Below, piece by piece: positions 28,457 to 38,709 of a stretch of 64,000 nt of DNA. A program made the translations under genes and the position numbers. Below the pieces are notes generated by a model, which saw nothing but the letters and a program-made list of their open reading frames with translations, was not told the origin of the DNA and ran no database searches. The stretch's first letter is position 1, and each line of letters begins with the position of its first letter. Source of the DNA: Thiomonas delicata (GTDB lineage: Bacteria; Pseudomonadota; Gammaproteobacteria; Burkholderiales; Burkholderiaceae_C); the NCBI RefSeq assembly GCF_900088825.1, contig NZ_LT592170.1:1-64000 (forward strand), read 5' to 3'.

Positions 28457-28945
28457 TTATTTCGCGCCCGATCCGGAGGATCCGGAGTTTCCGGAGGCGG
28501 CCTTGTTGTAGAGGAACTGCCCGATGAGATTTTCCAGCACCACGGCGGATTGCGTGTTTTGAATCATGCTGCCATTGTGAAGATTCTTCTCCGAGGCCCC
28601 GGGATCAAGCCCGACGTACTGGTCGCCGAGCAGCCCGGAGGTCAGGATCTTGGCCGAGGTATCGGTGGGAAATTTGTAGCGCTGGTCCAGCGCCAGCGTG
28701 ACCTTGGCCTGGAAAGTCCGGTTGTCGAACTGGATGCCGGCCACACGCCCGACAACGACTCCCGCGCTTTTGACCGGTGCGTCCGCCTTCAGTCCGCCGA
28801 TATTGTCGAACTCGGCGCTGACATCATAGGTCGGGCCGAAATTCAGGCTCAGCAGATTACCCGCCTTGAGCGCCAAAAACAGCAGAGCCGCCGCGCCGAT
28901 CAGCACGAACAGCCCCACCCAGACATCGATCTTTTTACTCTCCAT
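28457..28945 (-). CDS. mlaD: MCE-domain lipid-binding protein MlaD
   Basis: A 162-residue protein with one N-terminal membrane helix (DVWVGLFVLIGAAALLFLAL) and one MCE domain (YDVSAEFDNIGGLKADAPVK, SAGVVVGRVAGIQFD, ILTSGLLGDQYVGLDPG). It forms the hexameric periplasmic ring on MlaFEB. The ATG at 28945 has an AGGAG 8 nt upstream. Its C-terminus is a short Gly/Ser tail. Confidence 0.95.
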   Translation of the reverse strand: MESKKIDVWVGLFVLIGAAALLFLALKAGNLLSLNFGPTYDVSAEFDNIGGLKADAPVKSAGVVVGRVAGIQFDNRTFQAKVTLALDQRYKFPTDTSAKILTSGLLGDQYVGLDPGASEKNLHNGSMIQNTQSAVVLENLIGQFLYNKAASGNSGSSGSGAK

Positions 28946-29008
28946 GCCAGACTCCTTTTCGCCCTCCCGGTTCGCTGCTGCACGCAGGAACGGCAGGGCG
29001 CCAAACAT

Positions 29009-29797
29009 TCATGTGCTGAACATCAACGCCGTCAAGACAAAGTCCAGGCCCAGCACCGCCAGCGAGGCCACCACCACGGTGCGGGTGGTGGCGCGCGACA
29101 CGCCCTCGGGCGTGGGTTGCGCGCGCCAGCCCTGGTACAAGGCGACGAAAGTCACGGCCACCCCGAACACCACGCTCTTGATCACGCCGTTGCCCACATC
29201 CTTGAACACATCGACGCCGCCCTGCATCTGCGACCAGAACGCTCCGGCGTCGACGCCGATCATCATCACCCCGACGATGTAGCCGCCGACGATGCCCACC
29301 GCGCTGAACACCGCGGCCAGCAGCGGCATGGCGAACATGCCGCCGATGAAGCGCGGGGCGAGGATGCGCGCAAGCGGATCGACGCCCATCATCTCCATGG
29401 CGGCGATTTGCTCGCCTGCCTTCATTAGGCCGATTTCCGCCGTCAGCGAGGTTCCCGCGCGTCCGGCGAACAGGAGTGCCGTCACCACGGGGCCGAGTTC
29501 GCGCACAAGCGACAGCGCCACGACCAGGCCCAGCGAATTGGCCGCGCCATAGTGCGACAGGGTGTAATAGCCCTGGAGGCCGAGCACGAAACCGACAAAC
29601 AGGCCGGACACGGCGATGATGGACAACGAATAGTTGCCCAGGAAAAAAACCTGCTGCGCGATGAGTTGCGGGCGGCGCAAGGTGCGGGGCAGCAAAACCA
29701 GCAAGCGCAGGAACAGGCGCAGACCGTAGCCGAGATCCTGAAGCAGCCCGCGGGTTCTGGTCCCCACCGCGGCGACGAAATACATGGGAGTCTTCAT
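29009..29797 (-). CDS. mlaE: Phospholipid transporter permease MlaE
   Basis: A 262-residue MlaE/Ttg2B permease. It has five membrane helices and the family motifs FFLGNYSLSIIAVSGLFVGF, SLGLVVALSLVRELGPVVTA, LLFAGRAGTSLTAEIGLMKA, GEQIAAMEMMGVDPLARILA and GVIKSVVFGVAVTFVALYQG. It follows mlaF after 76 nt. Confidence 0.96.
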   Translation of the reverse strand: MKTPMYFVAAVGTRTRGLLQDLGYGLRLFLRLLVLLPRTLRRPQLIAQQVFFLGNYSLSIIAVSGLFVGFVLGLQGYYTLSHYGAANSLGLVVALSLVRELGPVVTALLFAGRAGTSLTAEIGLMKAGEQIAAMEMMGVDPLARILAPRFIGGMFAMPLLAAVFSAVGIVGGYIVGVMMIGVDAGAFWSQMQGGVDVFKDVGNGVIKSVVFGVAVTFVALYQGWRAQPTPEGVSRATTRTVVVASLAVLGLDFVLTALMFST

Positions 29798-29873
29798 GCC
29801 TTGTCTGGCCTCGGGTGGCGAGCGATGGCTTGGGACGGCTTGGAGAACATCATGCGGGGCCTATGCGTCTCGC

Positions 29874-30698
29874 TCATGCGCTGGTTCCGCGGCCGCCCAG
29901 GAAATCGGCCTGGAGCGGTGGCGCCGGGTAGTGGAACCCGACGGGCCCGTCGGGTTCGCCGCGCACGAACTGATGCACCAGCGGGTCGGCGCTGGCCCGC
30001 AGCGCGGCGGGTGGGCCCTCGGCGATGAGCGTCCCGTTGCCGAGAATGAACACCTGGTCCGCGATCGCGAATGTTTCGTCCACATCGTGCGAAACCACGA
30101 TGCTCGTCAGACCCAAGGCGTCGTTCAAGGTCCGGATCAGCCGCGCCGAGATGCCCAGCGAAATGGGGTCGAGCCCCGCGAACGGCTCGTCGTACATCAC
30201 CAAGGCCGGGTCCAGCGCAATGGCGCGCGCCAAGGCCACGCGCCGGGCCATGCCGCCGGACAACTGCGCAGGGTAGAGATCGCGCGCGCCGCGCAACCCC
30301 ACGGCGTTGAGCTTCATGAGCACAAGATCCCGAATCATGCTTTCCGGCAGCCGCGTGTGCTCACGCAGCGCGAAGGCCACGTTGTCGAACACGGTTTGGT
30401 CGGTGAACAATGCACCCATCTGAAACAGCATGCCCATGCGGCGACGCGCGGCATAGATCTCGGCGTGGCTCATCGCGCCCACATCCTGGCCGTCGAAACG
30501 CACCGAGCCGGCGCGGGCGCGGACTTGACCACCGATCAAGCGCAGGACGGTGGTTTTGCCCCCTCCAGAAGCGCCCATGACGGCGACGACCTGCCCAGGC
30601 ATGACGCGGAACGACACGTTGCCGAGAATCAGGCGTGTGTCGTAGCCGAAATCGACTGCGGCAAATTCGACCAGGGGCTGCTTGGATGGTTGGGACAT
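29874..30698 (-). CDS. mlaF: Phospholipid transporter ATPase MlaF
   Basis: A 274-residue ABC ATPase. It has Walker A MGASGGGKTTVLRLIGG, the Q-loop GMLFQMGALFTDQTVFDNVA, the signature LSGGMARRVALARAI, Walker B ALVMYDEPFAGLDPI and the H-loop VVSHDVDETFAIAD. It is the first gene of the mlaFEDACB operon. The 209-nt gap to the divergent methyltransferase gene should hold promoters for both directions. Confidence 0.96.
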   Translation of the reverse strand: MSQPSKQPLVEFAAVDFGYDTRLILGNVSFRVMPGQVVAVMGASGGGKTTVLRLIGGQVRARAGSVRFDGQDVGAMSHAEIYAARRRMGMLFQMGALFTDQTVFDNVAFALREHTRLPESMIRDLVLMKLNAVGLRGARDLYPAQLSGGMARRVALARAIALDPALVMYDEPFAGLDPISLGISARLIRTLNDALGLTSIVVSHDVDETFAIADQVFILGNGTLIAEGPPAALRASADPLVHQFVRGEPDGPVGFHYPAPPLQADFLGGRGTSA

Positions 30699-30907
30699 GC
30701 GCTCGGGTTGAGGGTATCCGGGTTACCCCGAATCAGGATGTGCATTCTATTGAGCCGCGGAAATCGCGTTCGACCGTTGCCGCCCAGCCGGTGCAGAGCC
30801 GGCCTCGACCACCGGAAACGGGGCGGCCGGAGCACAATACCAAGCCGGCGACAAGGTCTTTCGAATCCGCTCGAGACTGCGCCGATCCATGGGAGACGCT
30901 ATCCGTC

Positions 30908-31570
30908 ATGGCTGGACCCGACCTTGAATTCTGGCAGCAACGCTTCGAGCAGGGCTCGACGCCATGGGATCGCGGCGCAGCCAACCCCCAACTCCAGGTC
31001 TGGCTGCGCGAAGGCAGCCTGTCGCCCTGCCGCATTCTCGTGCCGGGCTGCGGAAATGGGCACGAAGTCCTCGCGCTCGCCGCCGCCGGGTTTGATGTCA
31101 CGGCGCTGGACTACGCCCCCGCGGCGGTGGAAGGCGTCGGGCGACGCCTCGGCCAAGCCGGCCTGAAAGCCACGCTCATCCAGGCCGATGTGCGCAGTTG
31201 GTCGCCGCAGACCAGGTTTGACGCCATTTATGAACAAACCTGCCTTTGTGCCTTGCATCCGGACGACTGGAGCATCTACGCGGCACGTTTGCGCGATTGG
31301 CTGGCCCCTCACGGGCGCCTCTACGCGCTCTTCATGCAGGCGCCCAAACCGGGAGCGGCCGAGGGCCTGATCCAGGGGCCGCCCTACCACTGCGATATTC
31401 ATGGCATGCGCGCACTGTTTCCCGCATCACAGTGGCGATGGCCAGCTCCGCCCTACCCCCGGGTCGATCACCCATCCGGGCCCCATGAGATCGGCGTCGC
31501 GCTTCAAGCCGAGCCCCGGCGCGAACCGGGTTCAGCCGATATCGTCGAACTGAGCCGCAGGCTCCCTTGA
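30908..31570 (+). CDS. TPMT-family SAM-dependent methyltransferase
   Basis: A 220-residue class I methyltransferase resembling thiopurine S-methyltransferases. It has the N-terminal FWQQRFEQGSTPWDRGAANP, the SAM-binding motif I ILVPGCGNGHEVLALAAAGF, the acidic ALDYAPAAVEG and a DAIYEQTCLCALHP segment. The substrate is unknown; relatives methylate thiols, selenium or tellurium compounds. The start at 30908 was chosen; the longer frame from 30635 runs through the mlaF promoter region. Its 3' end overlaps the convergent crp-like gene by 39 bp. Confidence 0.85.
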   Translation: MAGPDLEFWQQRFEQGSTPWDRGAANPQLQVWLREGSLSPCRILVPGCGNGHEVLALAAAGFDVTALDYAPAAVEGVGRRLGQAGLKATLIQADVRSWSPQTRFDAIYEQTCLCALHPDDWSIYAARLRDWLAPHGRLYALFMQAPKPGAAEGLIQGPPYHCDIHGMRALFPASQWRWPAPPYPRVDHPSGPHEIGVALQAEPRREPGSADIVELSRRLP

Positions 31571-32278
31571 CGGCGCCGCGGCACGCAACTTCTGCATGTC
31601 GATGCCGAATGCCCGCAAACGCTGCGCATCGGCGACCTCGATCCCGCCGTAGCGCAAACGCAGCAGCCCAAGGCCCATCAGGCGTTGCAGGGCCTGATTC
31701 ACGCGCTGGCGCGACAAGCCGCACAGTTGCCCGAGTTCATCCTGGGTGACGCGCAGCACATGACCGACCCCCGGATACAGCACGGGATGGAACATCGCCG
31801 CCAGGGTATGGGCCACGCGTTCGTCCGAACCCGACATGCGATCGAACTGCAGCTGGCTGATGAACTGGCTGAGCCGCTCGTTGATCTGATTGATGATGAC
31901 GCGGTTGAACACAAGGCTGCGGTCCATCAGCCAGAAAAAAGTATCTGCCGGCAGCAATCCGATATGGCTTCGGCGCAGGGCGATGGCGTCGCACGGCCAA
32001 ACGCCGCGTTTCAGCAGAGCACCTTCGCCAAACCATCCGCTTGGCGCCACGCCGGTGTAGGCCAGCGTCTTGCCTGCCGTCGATACGGCGGCAACCTTGA
32101 CCAGCCCGCTAAGCACGCCCACCCATTGCCCCGCGACTTCGCCGCTGCGGCACAGCACATCCCCTGGCTCGGCAATCCGTACACTCAAATCCTGGTGTAC
32201 GCGCGTGCGCTCGGATTCCTGCAAGTCCGCCATCCAGCGGCAGGACTGGATGATTTCGGCGTAGTCCTTGGGCTTCAT
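31532..32278 (-). CDS. Crp/Fnr-family transcriptional regulator
   Basis: A 248-residue regulator with an N-terminal cyclic-nucleotide-binding-like barrel (about 35-135) and a C-terminal winged helix with recognition region LRVTQDELGQLCGLSRQRVN. No Cys cluster like that of FNR is present, and the residues that contact cAMP are not clearly conserved, so the effector is unknown. The ATG at 32278 is preferred over a TTG three codons earlier. It overlaps the converging methyltransferase gene. A long non-coding region lies upstream. Confidence 0.9.
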   Translation of the reverse strand: MKPKDYAEIIQSCRWMADLQESERTRVHQDLSVRIAEPGDVLCRSGEVAGQWVGVLSGLVKVAAVSTAGKTLAYTGVAPSGWFGEGALLKRGVWPCDAIALRRSHIGLLPADTFFWLMDRSLVFNRVIINQINERLSQFISQLQFDRMSGSDERVAHTLAAMFHPVLYPGVGHVLRVTQDELGQLCGLSRQRVNQALQRLMGLGLLRLRYGGIEVADAQRLRAFGIDMQKLRAAAPSREPAAQFDDIG

Positions 32279-32763
32279 CTCGATCAATTGTCACTTTGCT
32301 GACTAATATGCGCCAAATTTGCCCGAAATGAACATGACAGGATGTAAACACTTCAAGAAAACGCACTGAAACGACGAAATCCAGTGGCACCCTTGACGAT
32401 TGCGGCCCATACGCGGCCTCGCCGCGCGCGGCGTAACAGCGCGCAGCAGGCATGCCGCGGCGCCGCGGCGACGGTCGCACCCCAGTTGCGTTGCGCCAGA
32501 TCAAACAGCACGGAAACGATCGGAGCATGGCCTGTCTGCGCGCTGCGCACAAAGCTCCCGGCCCCTGATCGACAGGATTGGATACGCCCATACCCAAACG
32601 TACATGGCTCGATGAATATCAAGACACGCACCGGGACAGACAGTTAGGGCTCGGTCGTATTCCATGCGAAGAACGGCGATTCGACATCGTGATGCGGTCG
32701 GCGGTCTCGTACCGCGAGCCTGCCCATCCTTGAAGCCGTGCTTAAAGTTGGAACCCAGAAACG
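32279..32763. other. Non-coding stretch with GC palindromes upstream of the crp-like gene
   Basis: No convincing protein gene is seen; the plus-strand frame at 32384-32647 is Arg-rich and lacks a ribosome site. It contains two perfect palindromes, a 14-bp one at 32420-32433 (CGCCGCGCGCGGCG) and a 16-bp one at 32454-32469 (GCCGCGGCGCCGCGGC). The AT-rich 60 bases next to the crp-like start are the probable promoter region of that gene. An unrecognised small RNA is possible. Confidence 0.45.
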
Positions 32764-32795
32764 AAACGGCCCCGAGTTATGACTCGGGGCCGTTT
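32764..32795 (-). terminator. Terminator downstream of hns-like gene
   Basis: A perfect 13-bp stem (AAACGGCCCCGAG / CTCGGGGCCGTTT) with a 6-nt loop lies 46 nt past the H-NS stop. On the minus strand the T-rich tail is broken (GTTTCGTTTCT), but the stem is strong. Confidence 0.8.
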
Positions 32796-32841
32796 GTGCA
32801 TCAAACCCGCTGACCACGGTCACGGGTTGGCTCGACGCGCC

Positions 32842-33144
32842 TCAGGCGATGAGAAAATCTTCCTTGCGCTTGCCGGTATTGACTTCGCCCTGCAGCCATT
32901 TGGGCATCTTGCCGCGACCGGTCCAGGTGTCGCCGGTTTTGGGATGGCGGTATTTCGCGGCGACGGTGGTGCCCTTGCTGCGCGAACTGCGGCCCGTGGA
33001 GCCCAGATCGCTTAGGCTGATTCCGTACTCCTGCATTTTCGCGCGAATATCAGCCACGACTTGGGAGATTTCCGTCTTGCGCTGCGATTCGGCCTGCTGC
33101 TTGAGCATTTCAATTTGAGCGAGCAATTCTTTATAGGACGACAT
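32842..33144 (-). CDS. H-NS-family nucleoid protein
   Basis: A 100-residue H-NS-like DNA-binding protein. The N-terminal oligomerisation helix (SSYKELLAQIEMLKQQAESQ) and linker are followed by the C-terminal DNA-binding module KYRHPKTGDTWTGRGKMPKW, whose GRG-type loop contacts the minor groove of AT-rich DNA. The ATG at 33144 has an AGGAGG a few bases upstream, which decides the start over the longer frame at 33168. As a xenogeneic silencer it could act on the AT-richer parts of the integrative element, but that is inference. Confidence 0.93.
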   Translation of the reverse strand: MSSYKELLAQIEMLKQQAESQRKTEISQVVADIRAKMQEYGISLSDLGSTGRSSRSKGTTVAAKYRHPKTGDTWTGRGKMPKWLQGEVNTGKRKEDFLIA

Positions 33145-33214
33145 CGGGACCTCCTCGGGTTTGGACATGAAGAAAAATCAGAATGTTCACATCATAATCC
33201 AAAACCCGGCCACG

Positions 33215-33236
33215 AAAAAAGCCGCCCGAAGGCGGC
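33215..33236 (-). terminator. Terminator of the pntAa-pntAb-pntB operon
   Basis: A 6-bp stem GCCGCC / GGCGGC with a stable TTCG tetraloop is followed on the minus strand by TTTTTT. It lies 18 nt after the pntB stop codon. Confidence 0.92.
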
Positions 33237-33254
33237 CCTTGTGCAAAACCCCAT

Positions 33255-34691
33255 TTATTCGATGGCTTTGGTAATGTCTTCGATGATCTTCTTGGCGTCG
33301 CCGAAGACCATCATGGTTTTGTCGAGATAAAACAAGTCATTATCCAAACCCGCATAGCCCGTGGCCATGGATCGCTTGTTCACGATCACGGTCTTGGCCT
33401 TGTAGGCCTCGAGAATGGGCATGCCGGCAATCGGCGACTTGGGATCGTTCTTCGCCGCCGGGTTGACCACGTCGTTGGCGCCCAGCACCACGGCCACGTC
33501 GGCCTGCGCGAACTCGGGGTTGATGTCGTCCATCTCGAACACCTGGTCGTAGGGCACCTCGGCCTCGGCCAGCAGCACGTTCATATGCCCGGGCATGCGG
33601 CCGGCCACCGGGTGGATGGCGTACTTCACGTTCACGCCGCGCTCGCCGAGTTTTTGCGCCAACTCCTTCAGCGCATGCTGCGCGCGGGCCACGGCCAGGC
33701 CGTAGCCCGGCACGATGATCACCGTTTCGGCGTTGCCCAGCAGGAAGGCCACGTCGTCCGGGCTGCCGGACTTGACCGTGCGCTGCGCCCCGCCCGTGGC
33801 GGCCACGGCGGCCTCGCCGCCGAAGCCGCCGAGGATGACGTTGAAGAACGAGCGGTTCATCGCCTTGCACATGATGTAGCTCAGGATCGCCCCGGAGGAT
33901 CCCACCAGCGAGCCGGCGATGATGAGCATGCTGTTTTCCAGCGAGAAGCCGATGCCGGCGGCGGCCCAGCCCGAGTAGCTGTTGAGCATGGACACCACCA
34001 CCGGCATGTCGGCGCCGCCGATGGGGATGATGATGAGCACGCCCAGCACGAAGGCCAGCGCCAGCATGACCAGGAAGGGCGTCCAGTTCGCCGTGGCCCA
34101 GAACGCCAGGCCGAAGCCGACGGTGGTCAGCGCGATGGCCAGATTGATCCAGTGCTGCGCGGCAAAGCGCACCGGCGCGCCCTGGAACAGGCGGAACTTG
34201 TACTTGCCGGAGAGCTTGCCGAAGGCGATGACCGAGCCGCTGAAGGTGATGGCGCCGACGATGGCGCCGATGAACAGCTCGACGCGGTTGCCGTAGGGCA
34301 GCGGATCGCCCATCGCGGCGACGATGCCGAAGGCATGGGGCTCGGCCACTTCGGCAACGGCGATGCACACCGCCGACAGGCCGATCATGCTGTGCATGAA
34401 GGCCACCAGTTCGGGCATCTTGGTCATCTCCACGCGCTTGGCCATGGTGGCGCCGATGGCGCCTCCCACGACCAGCGCGGCGAGCACATAGCCCAGGCCG
34501 GCGGCGCCGGCGTCACCGCCGATCTTGACGATGAGGGCGACGGTGGTGAGCGCGGCGATGGCCATGCCGGTCATGCCGAAGACGTTGCCGCGCCGGCTCG
34601 TGGCCGGGTGCGACAGACCCTTGAGGGCCTGGATGAAGAACACCGAGGCGACGAGGTAAAGCAGGGTGACCAGGTTCATGCTGAGGGTCAT
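33255..34691 (-). CDS. pntB: Proton-translocating transhydrogenase, beta subunit
   Basis: A 478-residue PntB. The N-terminal half has about eight to nine membrane helices forming most of the proton channel. The C-terminal half is the NADP(H)-binding domain III (VIIVPGYGLAVARAQHALKE, YAIHPVAGRMPGHMNVLLAE, and NDVVNPAAKNDPKSPIAGMP). The enzyme couples proton flow to NADPH formation from NADH. It is the last gene of the pnt operon. Confidence 0.97.
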   Translation of the reverse strand: MTLSMNLVTLLYLVASVFFIQALKGLSHPATSRRGNVFGMTGMAIAALTTVALIVKIGGDAGAAGLGYVLAALVVGGAIGATMAKRVEMTKMPELVAFMHSMIGLSAVCIAVAEVAEPHAFGIVAAMGDPLPYGNRVELFIGAIVGAITFSGSVIAFGKLSGKYKFRLFQGAPVRFAAQHWINLAIALTTVGFGLAFWATANWTPFLVMLALAFVLGVLIIIPIGGADMPVVVSMLNSYSGWAAAGIGFSLENSMLIIAGSLVGSSGAILSYIMCKAMNRSFFNVILGGFGGEAAVAATGGAQRTVKSGSPDDVAFLLGNAETVIIVPGYGLAVARAQHALKELAQKLGERGVNVKYAIHPVAGRMPGHMNVLLAEAEVPYDQVFEMDDINPEFAQADVAVVLGANDVVNPAAKNDPKSPIAGMPILEAYKAKTVIVNKRSMATGYAGLDNDLFYLDKTMMVFGDAKKIIEDITKAIE

Positions 34692-34728
34692 GGCAAATCC
34701 TTGCGTGCGATCTTGGCGTGGTTCATGG

Positions 34729-35043
34729 TCATTCGGCCTTCTTGGCGACGGGACGTTCTTTTTTCTTGAACATCTCCAGCATGCGGCGGGTGACGAGGAA
34801 GCCGCCGAAGATGTTCACCCCGGCCATGGCCACGGCCAGCATGCCCATGACCTTGCCCAGCGGCGTGACGGTGAGCGCGGCGGCGAGCATGGCGCCGACG
34901 ATGATGATGGCGGAGATGGCGTTGGTCACCGACATCAGCGGGGTGTGCAGCGCGGGGGTGACGGTCCACACGACGTGATAGCCGACATAGATGGCCAGCA
35001 CGAAGATGGTGAGGTTGATGATGAAAGGAGAAATTTCGTGCAT
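34729..35043 (-). CDS. pntAB: Transhydrogenase alpha-2 membrane subunit
   Basis: A 104-residue membrane part of the alpha subunit encoded separately. It has three helices (INLTIFVLAIYVGYHVVWTV, SVTNAISAIIIVGAMLAAAL, GMLAVAMAGVNIFGGFLVTR) and a basic cytoplasmic end. The family signature is PALHTPLMSVTNAISAI. This three-gene form (pntAA, pntAB, pntB) is common in alpha- and betaproteobacteria, while E. coli has two genes. It lies between the other two pnt genes. Confidence 0.95.
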   Translation of the reverse strand: MHEISPFIINLTIFVLAIYVGYHVVWTVTPALHTPLMSVTNAISAIIIVGAMLAAALTVTPLGKVMGMLAVAMAGVNIFGGFLVTRRMLEMFKKKERPVAKKAE

Positions 35044-35142
35044 GTTCAGTCCTTCGTGAAGGCAATGCTGGGAGCGGCGCGGCGCGCGGCGGCAATGCGC
35101 CGGCCTTGCGCCGCGCCAAACGGGGCAGGTGCGGCCATGGGA

Positions 35143-36264
<1,122 letters not shown>

Positions 36265-36422
36265 GAATCCTTCTCCTCAAATTGGATGGCTTTGGAAATT
36301 CGATCTAGCACGGCATTTTCGCCCAAGTACGGCATTCGGCCAAACGGGGGGCCAAGCTGACAAAGACATGGCAGCGGTCTTGGTGCAAGAATTCCGTCTC
36401 CTCGCCCGCCACAAACGTCCCT

Positions 36423-36902
36423 ATGCGCCAAGTCTGGAAACCCAGCGTCACCGTCGCCGCCGTCATCGAGCACGATGGCCGCTTTTTGCTCGTCGAGGAA
36501 CACACGCAGGAGGGTTTGCGGCTGAACAATCCCGCTGGCCATCTGGAGCGTGGCGAGAGCCCGGTGCAAGGCGTGGTGCGGGAAACGCTCGAGGAAACGG
36601 CCCGCGCCTTCGAACCCGTTGGCCTGCTCGGGATCTATCTCTCGCGCTTCCAGCGCCCTGGGGAAGACGTCACGTATCTGCGACTGGCCTTTCACGGCCG
36701 GGTCGGCGATCCGATCCCCGGGCAGGCCCTCGACACGGGCATCGTGCGCACGCTCTGGCTCACCCCGGACGAGATTCGGGCCAGTGCCGAGCGCCATCGC
36801 AGCCCGCTGGTGCTGCGCTGCGTGGAGGACCATCTGGCGGGCCGGCACTTCCCGTTGAGCGCCGTCTACACCCATCCTGACGTGCAGGCTCCGCGGGATT
36901 GA
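36423..36902 (+). CDS. nudJ: Nudix hydrolase, NudJ-like
   Basis: A 159-residue Nudix protein. The Nudix box reads GHLERGESPVQGVVRETLEE followed by TARAFEP; the usual EE-x-G ending is EETA here, as in the NudJ (HMP-PP phosphatase) group. The N-terminal strand VWKPSVTVAAVIEHDGRFLL is typical of this group. It lies directly upstream of mnmA, the same pairing as nudJ-mnmA in E. coli, which supports the name. Confidence 0.88.
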   Translation: MRQVWKPSVTVAAVIEHDGRFLLVEEHTQEGLRLNNPAGHLERGESPVQGVVRETLEETARAFEPVGLLGIYLSRFQRPGEDVTYLRLAFHGRVGDPIPGQALDTGIVRTLWLTPDEIRASAERHRSPLVLRCVEDHLAGRHFPLSAVYTHPDVQAPRD

Positions 36903-36955
36903 GAGCGCCTTCCCGCAAGGACGCGCGCCGCCGGGCGCGCTCCTAAAATGCGCCC

Positions 36956-38110
36956 ATGCGTCACACCAAGCCCCGCGTCGTCGTCGGCCTCTCCGGAGGA
37001 GTGGATTCGTCGGTTTCGGCCTGGCTGCTCAAGCAGCAGGGCTATGAGGTCATCGGCCTGTTCATGAAAAACTGGGAGGACGACGACGATGGCGAGTATT
37101 GCTCGTCGCGCCAGGACTGGTTGGACGCCGCGAGCGTGGCCGACGTCATCGGCATCGACATCGAGGCCGTCAACTTCGCCGCCGAATACAAGGAGCGCGT
37201 GTTCGCCGAGTTCCTGCGCGAATACGCCGCCGGGCGGACCCCGAACCCGGATGTGCTGTGCAACGCCGAGATCAAGTTCAAGGCCTTTCTCGACCATGCC
37301 ATGCGGCTGGGCGCGCAGAAGATCGCCACCGGGCACTATGCCCGCGTGCGCGAAACCGCGTCCGGCTTCGAGTTGCTGCGGGGGCTCGACCCTGCCAAGG
37401 ACCAGAGCTATTTCCTGCATCGCCTGAACCAAGCGCAGCTTTCAAGAACGCTGTTTCCGGTCGGCGAACTGCACAAGACCGCGGTGCGCCGCATCGCCGC
37501 CGACATCGGTCTGCCCAATGCGCGCAAGAAGGATTCGACCGGCATCTGCTTCATCGGCGAACGTCCGTTCCGTGAATTTCTCAACCGCTACCTGCCGACG
37601 AAACCGGGCCCCATGAAAACGCCCGAGGGCCGCATCATCGGCGAACACGTGGGTCTGGCCTTCTACACCCTGGGACAGCGCAAGGGCATCGGCCTGGGCG
37701 GCAGCAAGGACGGCAGCGGCGAGCCGTGGTTCGTCGCGCGCAAGGACATGGCGAGCAACACGCTCTTCGTCGCCCAGGGCCACGACCACCCCTGGCTCTT
37801 GAGCCGTGGTCTGCTCGTCGCCGACGCCGCGTGGGTCGCCGGGCACGCGCCCCAGGCCGCCGAAACCCACAGCGCGGCTTTGAGCGCCAAAACCCGCTAC
37901 CGCCAGGCCGACAGTGCTTGCCGCATCGGGGAATCGGGCGCGAACGGCTTCACGCTCGAATTCGACACCCCCCAATGGGCTGCCACGCCCGGGCAATCGG
38001 CGGTCTTGTATGCGGGGGAAATCTGCCTGGGCGGCGGGGTGATCGACGCCGTCGGCGCTGCGGCAGAGGATGGATTCTCGGCGGCCTTGCCGGCCGCCCC
38101 TTTGGCTTGA
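36956..38110 (+). CDS. mnmA: tRNA 2-thiouridylase MnmA
   Basis: A 384-residue enzyme that inserts sulfur at position 2 of the wobble uridine in Lys, Glu and Gln tRNAs. It shows the ATP pyrophosphatase loop [20 protein letters not shown], the first catalytic Cys in [15 protein letters not shown], the persulfide Cys in [13 protein letters not shown], and the insertion [19 protein letters not shown]. It follows nudJ and converges with the CsoR-family gene. Confidence 0.97.
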   Translation: MRHTKPRVVVGLSGGVDSSVSAWLLKQQGYEVIGLFMKNWEDDDDGEYCSSRQDWLDAASVADVIGIDIEAVNFAAEYKERVFAEFLREYAAGRTPNPDVLCNAEIKFKAFLDHAMRLGAQKIATGHYARVRETASGFELLRGLDPAKDQSYFLHRLNQAQLSRTLFPVGELHKTAVRRIAADIGLPNARKKDSTGICFIGERPFREFLNRYLPTKPGPMKTPEGRIIGEHVGLAFYTLGQRKGIGLGGSKDGSGEPWFVARKDMASNTLFVAQGHDHPWLLSRGLLVADAAWVAGHAPQAAETHSAALSAKTRYRQADSACRIGESGANGFTLEFDTPQWAATPGQSAVLYAGEICLGGGVIDAVGAAAEDGFSAALPAAPLA

Positions 38111-38204
38111 TGGGCTGGTCGCCGTCGGCGGGAGCCCCCGGTGGCCACAAGCGCGGCGCCTGAGCCGCGCGGGCGCCCGATGTGACAAGGCGATCCGGGA
38201 CGGA

Positions 38205-38495
38205 TCAGGTCATGCGTGCGAGCAGGGTTTCCATCTCTTCCATCATGGATTCGAGCCGGACCTTCTCGGCCGGCCCGCCCTCGATGCGCGAGTCGAGTTC
38301 CTGCTCGATGTAGCACACGGTCATCCGCACGAACGTGCTGTCGAGCGCCTTGCGCACGGCCGAGAGTTGCTGCGCGACCTTCAGGCAGGGCTCGCCCTCG
38401 TCGATCATGCGCTGCACGCCGCGCAACTGGCCTTCCGCCCGCTTGAGACGGTTGAGAATGTCGGTGCGCGAGGCTTCGTTGGTGAGAACAGACAT
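38205..38495 (-). CDS. CsoR/RcnR/FrmR-family repressor with unusual sensing residues
   Basis: A 96-residue all-helical DUF156-family protein. It shows DILNRLKRAEGQLRGVQRMI, the family core Cys37 (GEPCLKVAQQLSAVRKALD) and a second Cys61 (FVRMTVCYIEQEL). When aligned with FrmR and RcnR, the position of the metal-binding His60 is Tyr62 here and the third ligand position is Glu66, so the copper set Cys-His-Cys is missing. It also does not match the CstR pair, whose Cys residues are 29 apart; here the gap is 24. A GGAGG ribosome site supports the start at 38495. It is the last gene of the efflux cluster on this strand, and is probably that cluster's own regulator. Confidence 0.88.
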   Translation of the reverse strand: MSVLTNEASRTDILNRLKRAEGQLRGVQRMIDEGEPCLKVAQQLSAVRKALDSTFVRMTVCYIEQELDSRIEGGPAEKVRLESMMEEMETLLARMT

Positions 38496-38709
38496 GGCAA
38501 ACCCTCCAGGAGGCCGGTTCTTGGGCGAAATGGCTTTGATCATTCGATGACGCCTTTCATCATGATACTCAGCCAACTTGGTCCGGGCTCGGCCGCCGCA
38601 TGCACGCGGTCAAGGGACGAGGCCCTGGCTGAAGGGCGACATACCCCCCAATCGCCGCCGCCCCGTGTCCGCATCGTTCCGCGCGAACGCCATGCGCCGC
38701 CAGCGGGGT

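Noticed and set aside
32384-32647. Small 87-residue plus-strand frame in the crp-hns gap
   Set aside because: No ribosome binding site, Arg-rich, no recognisable fold; more likely chance in a GC-rich gap.
38496-38709. A TACT half-site (ATACTCAGCC) upstream of the CsoR-family gene
   Set aside because: Only one half of the palindrome is present, with no AGTA partner at the right distance; not counted as an operator.
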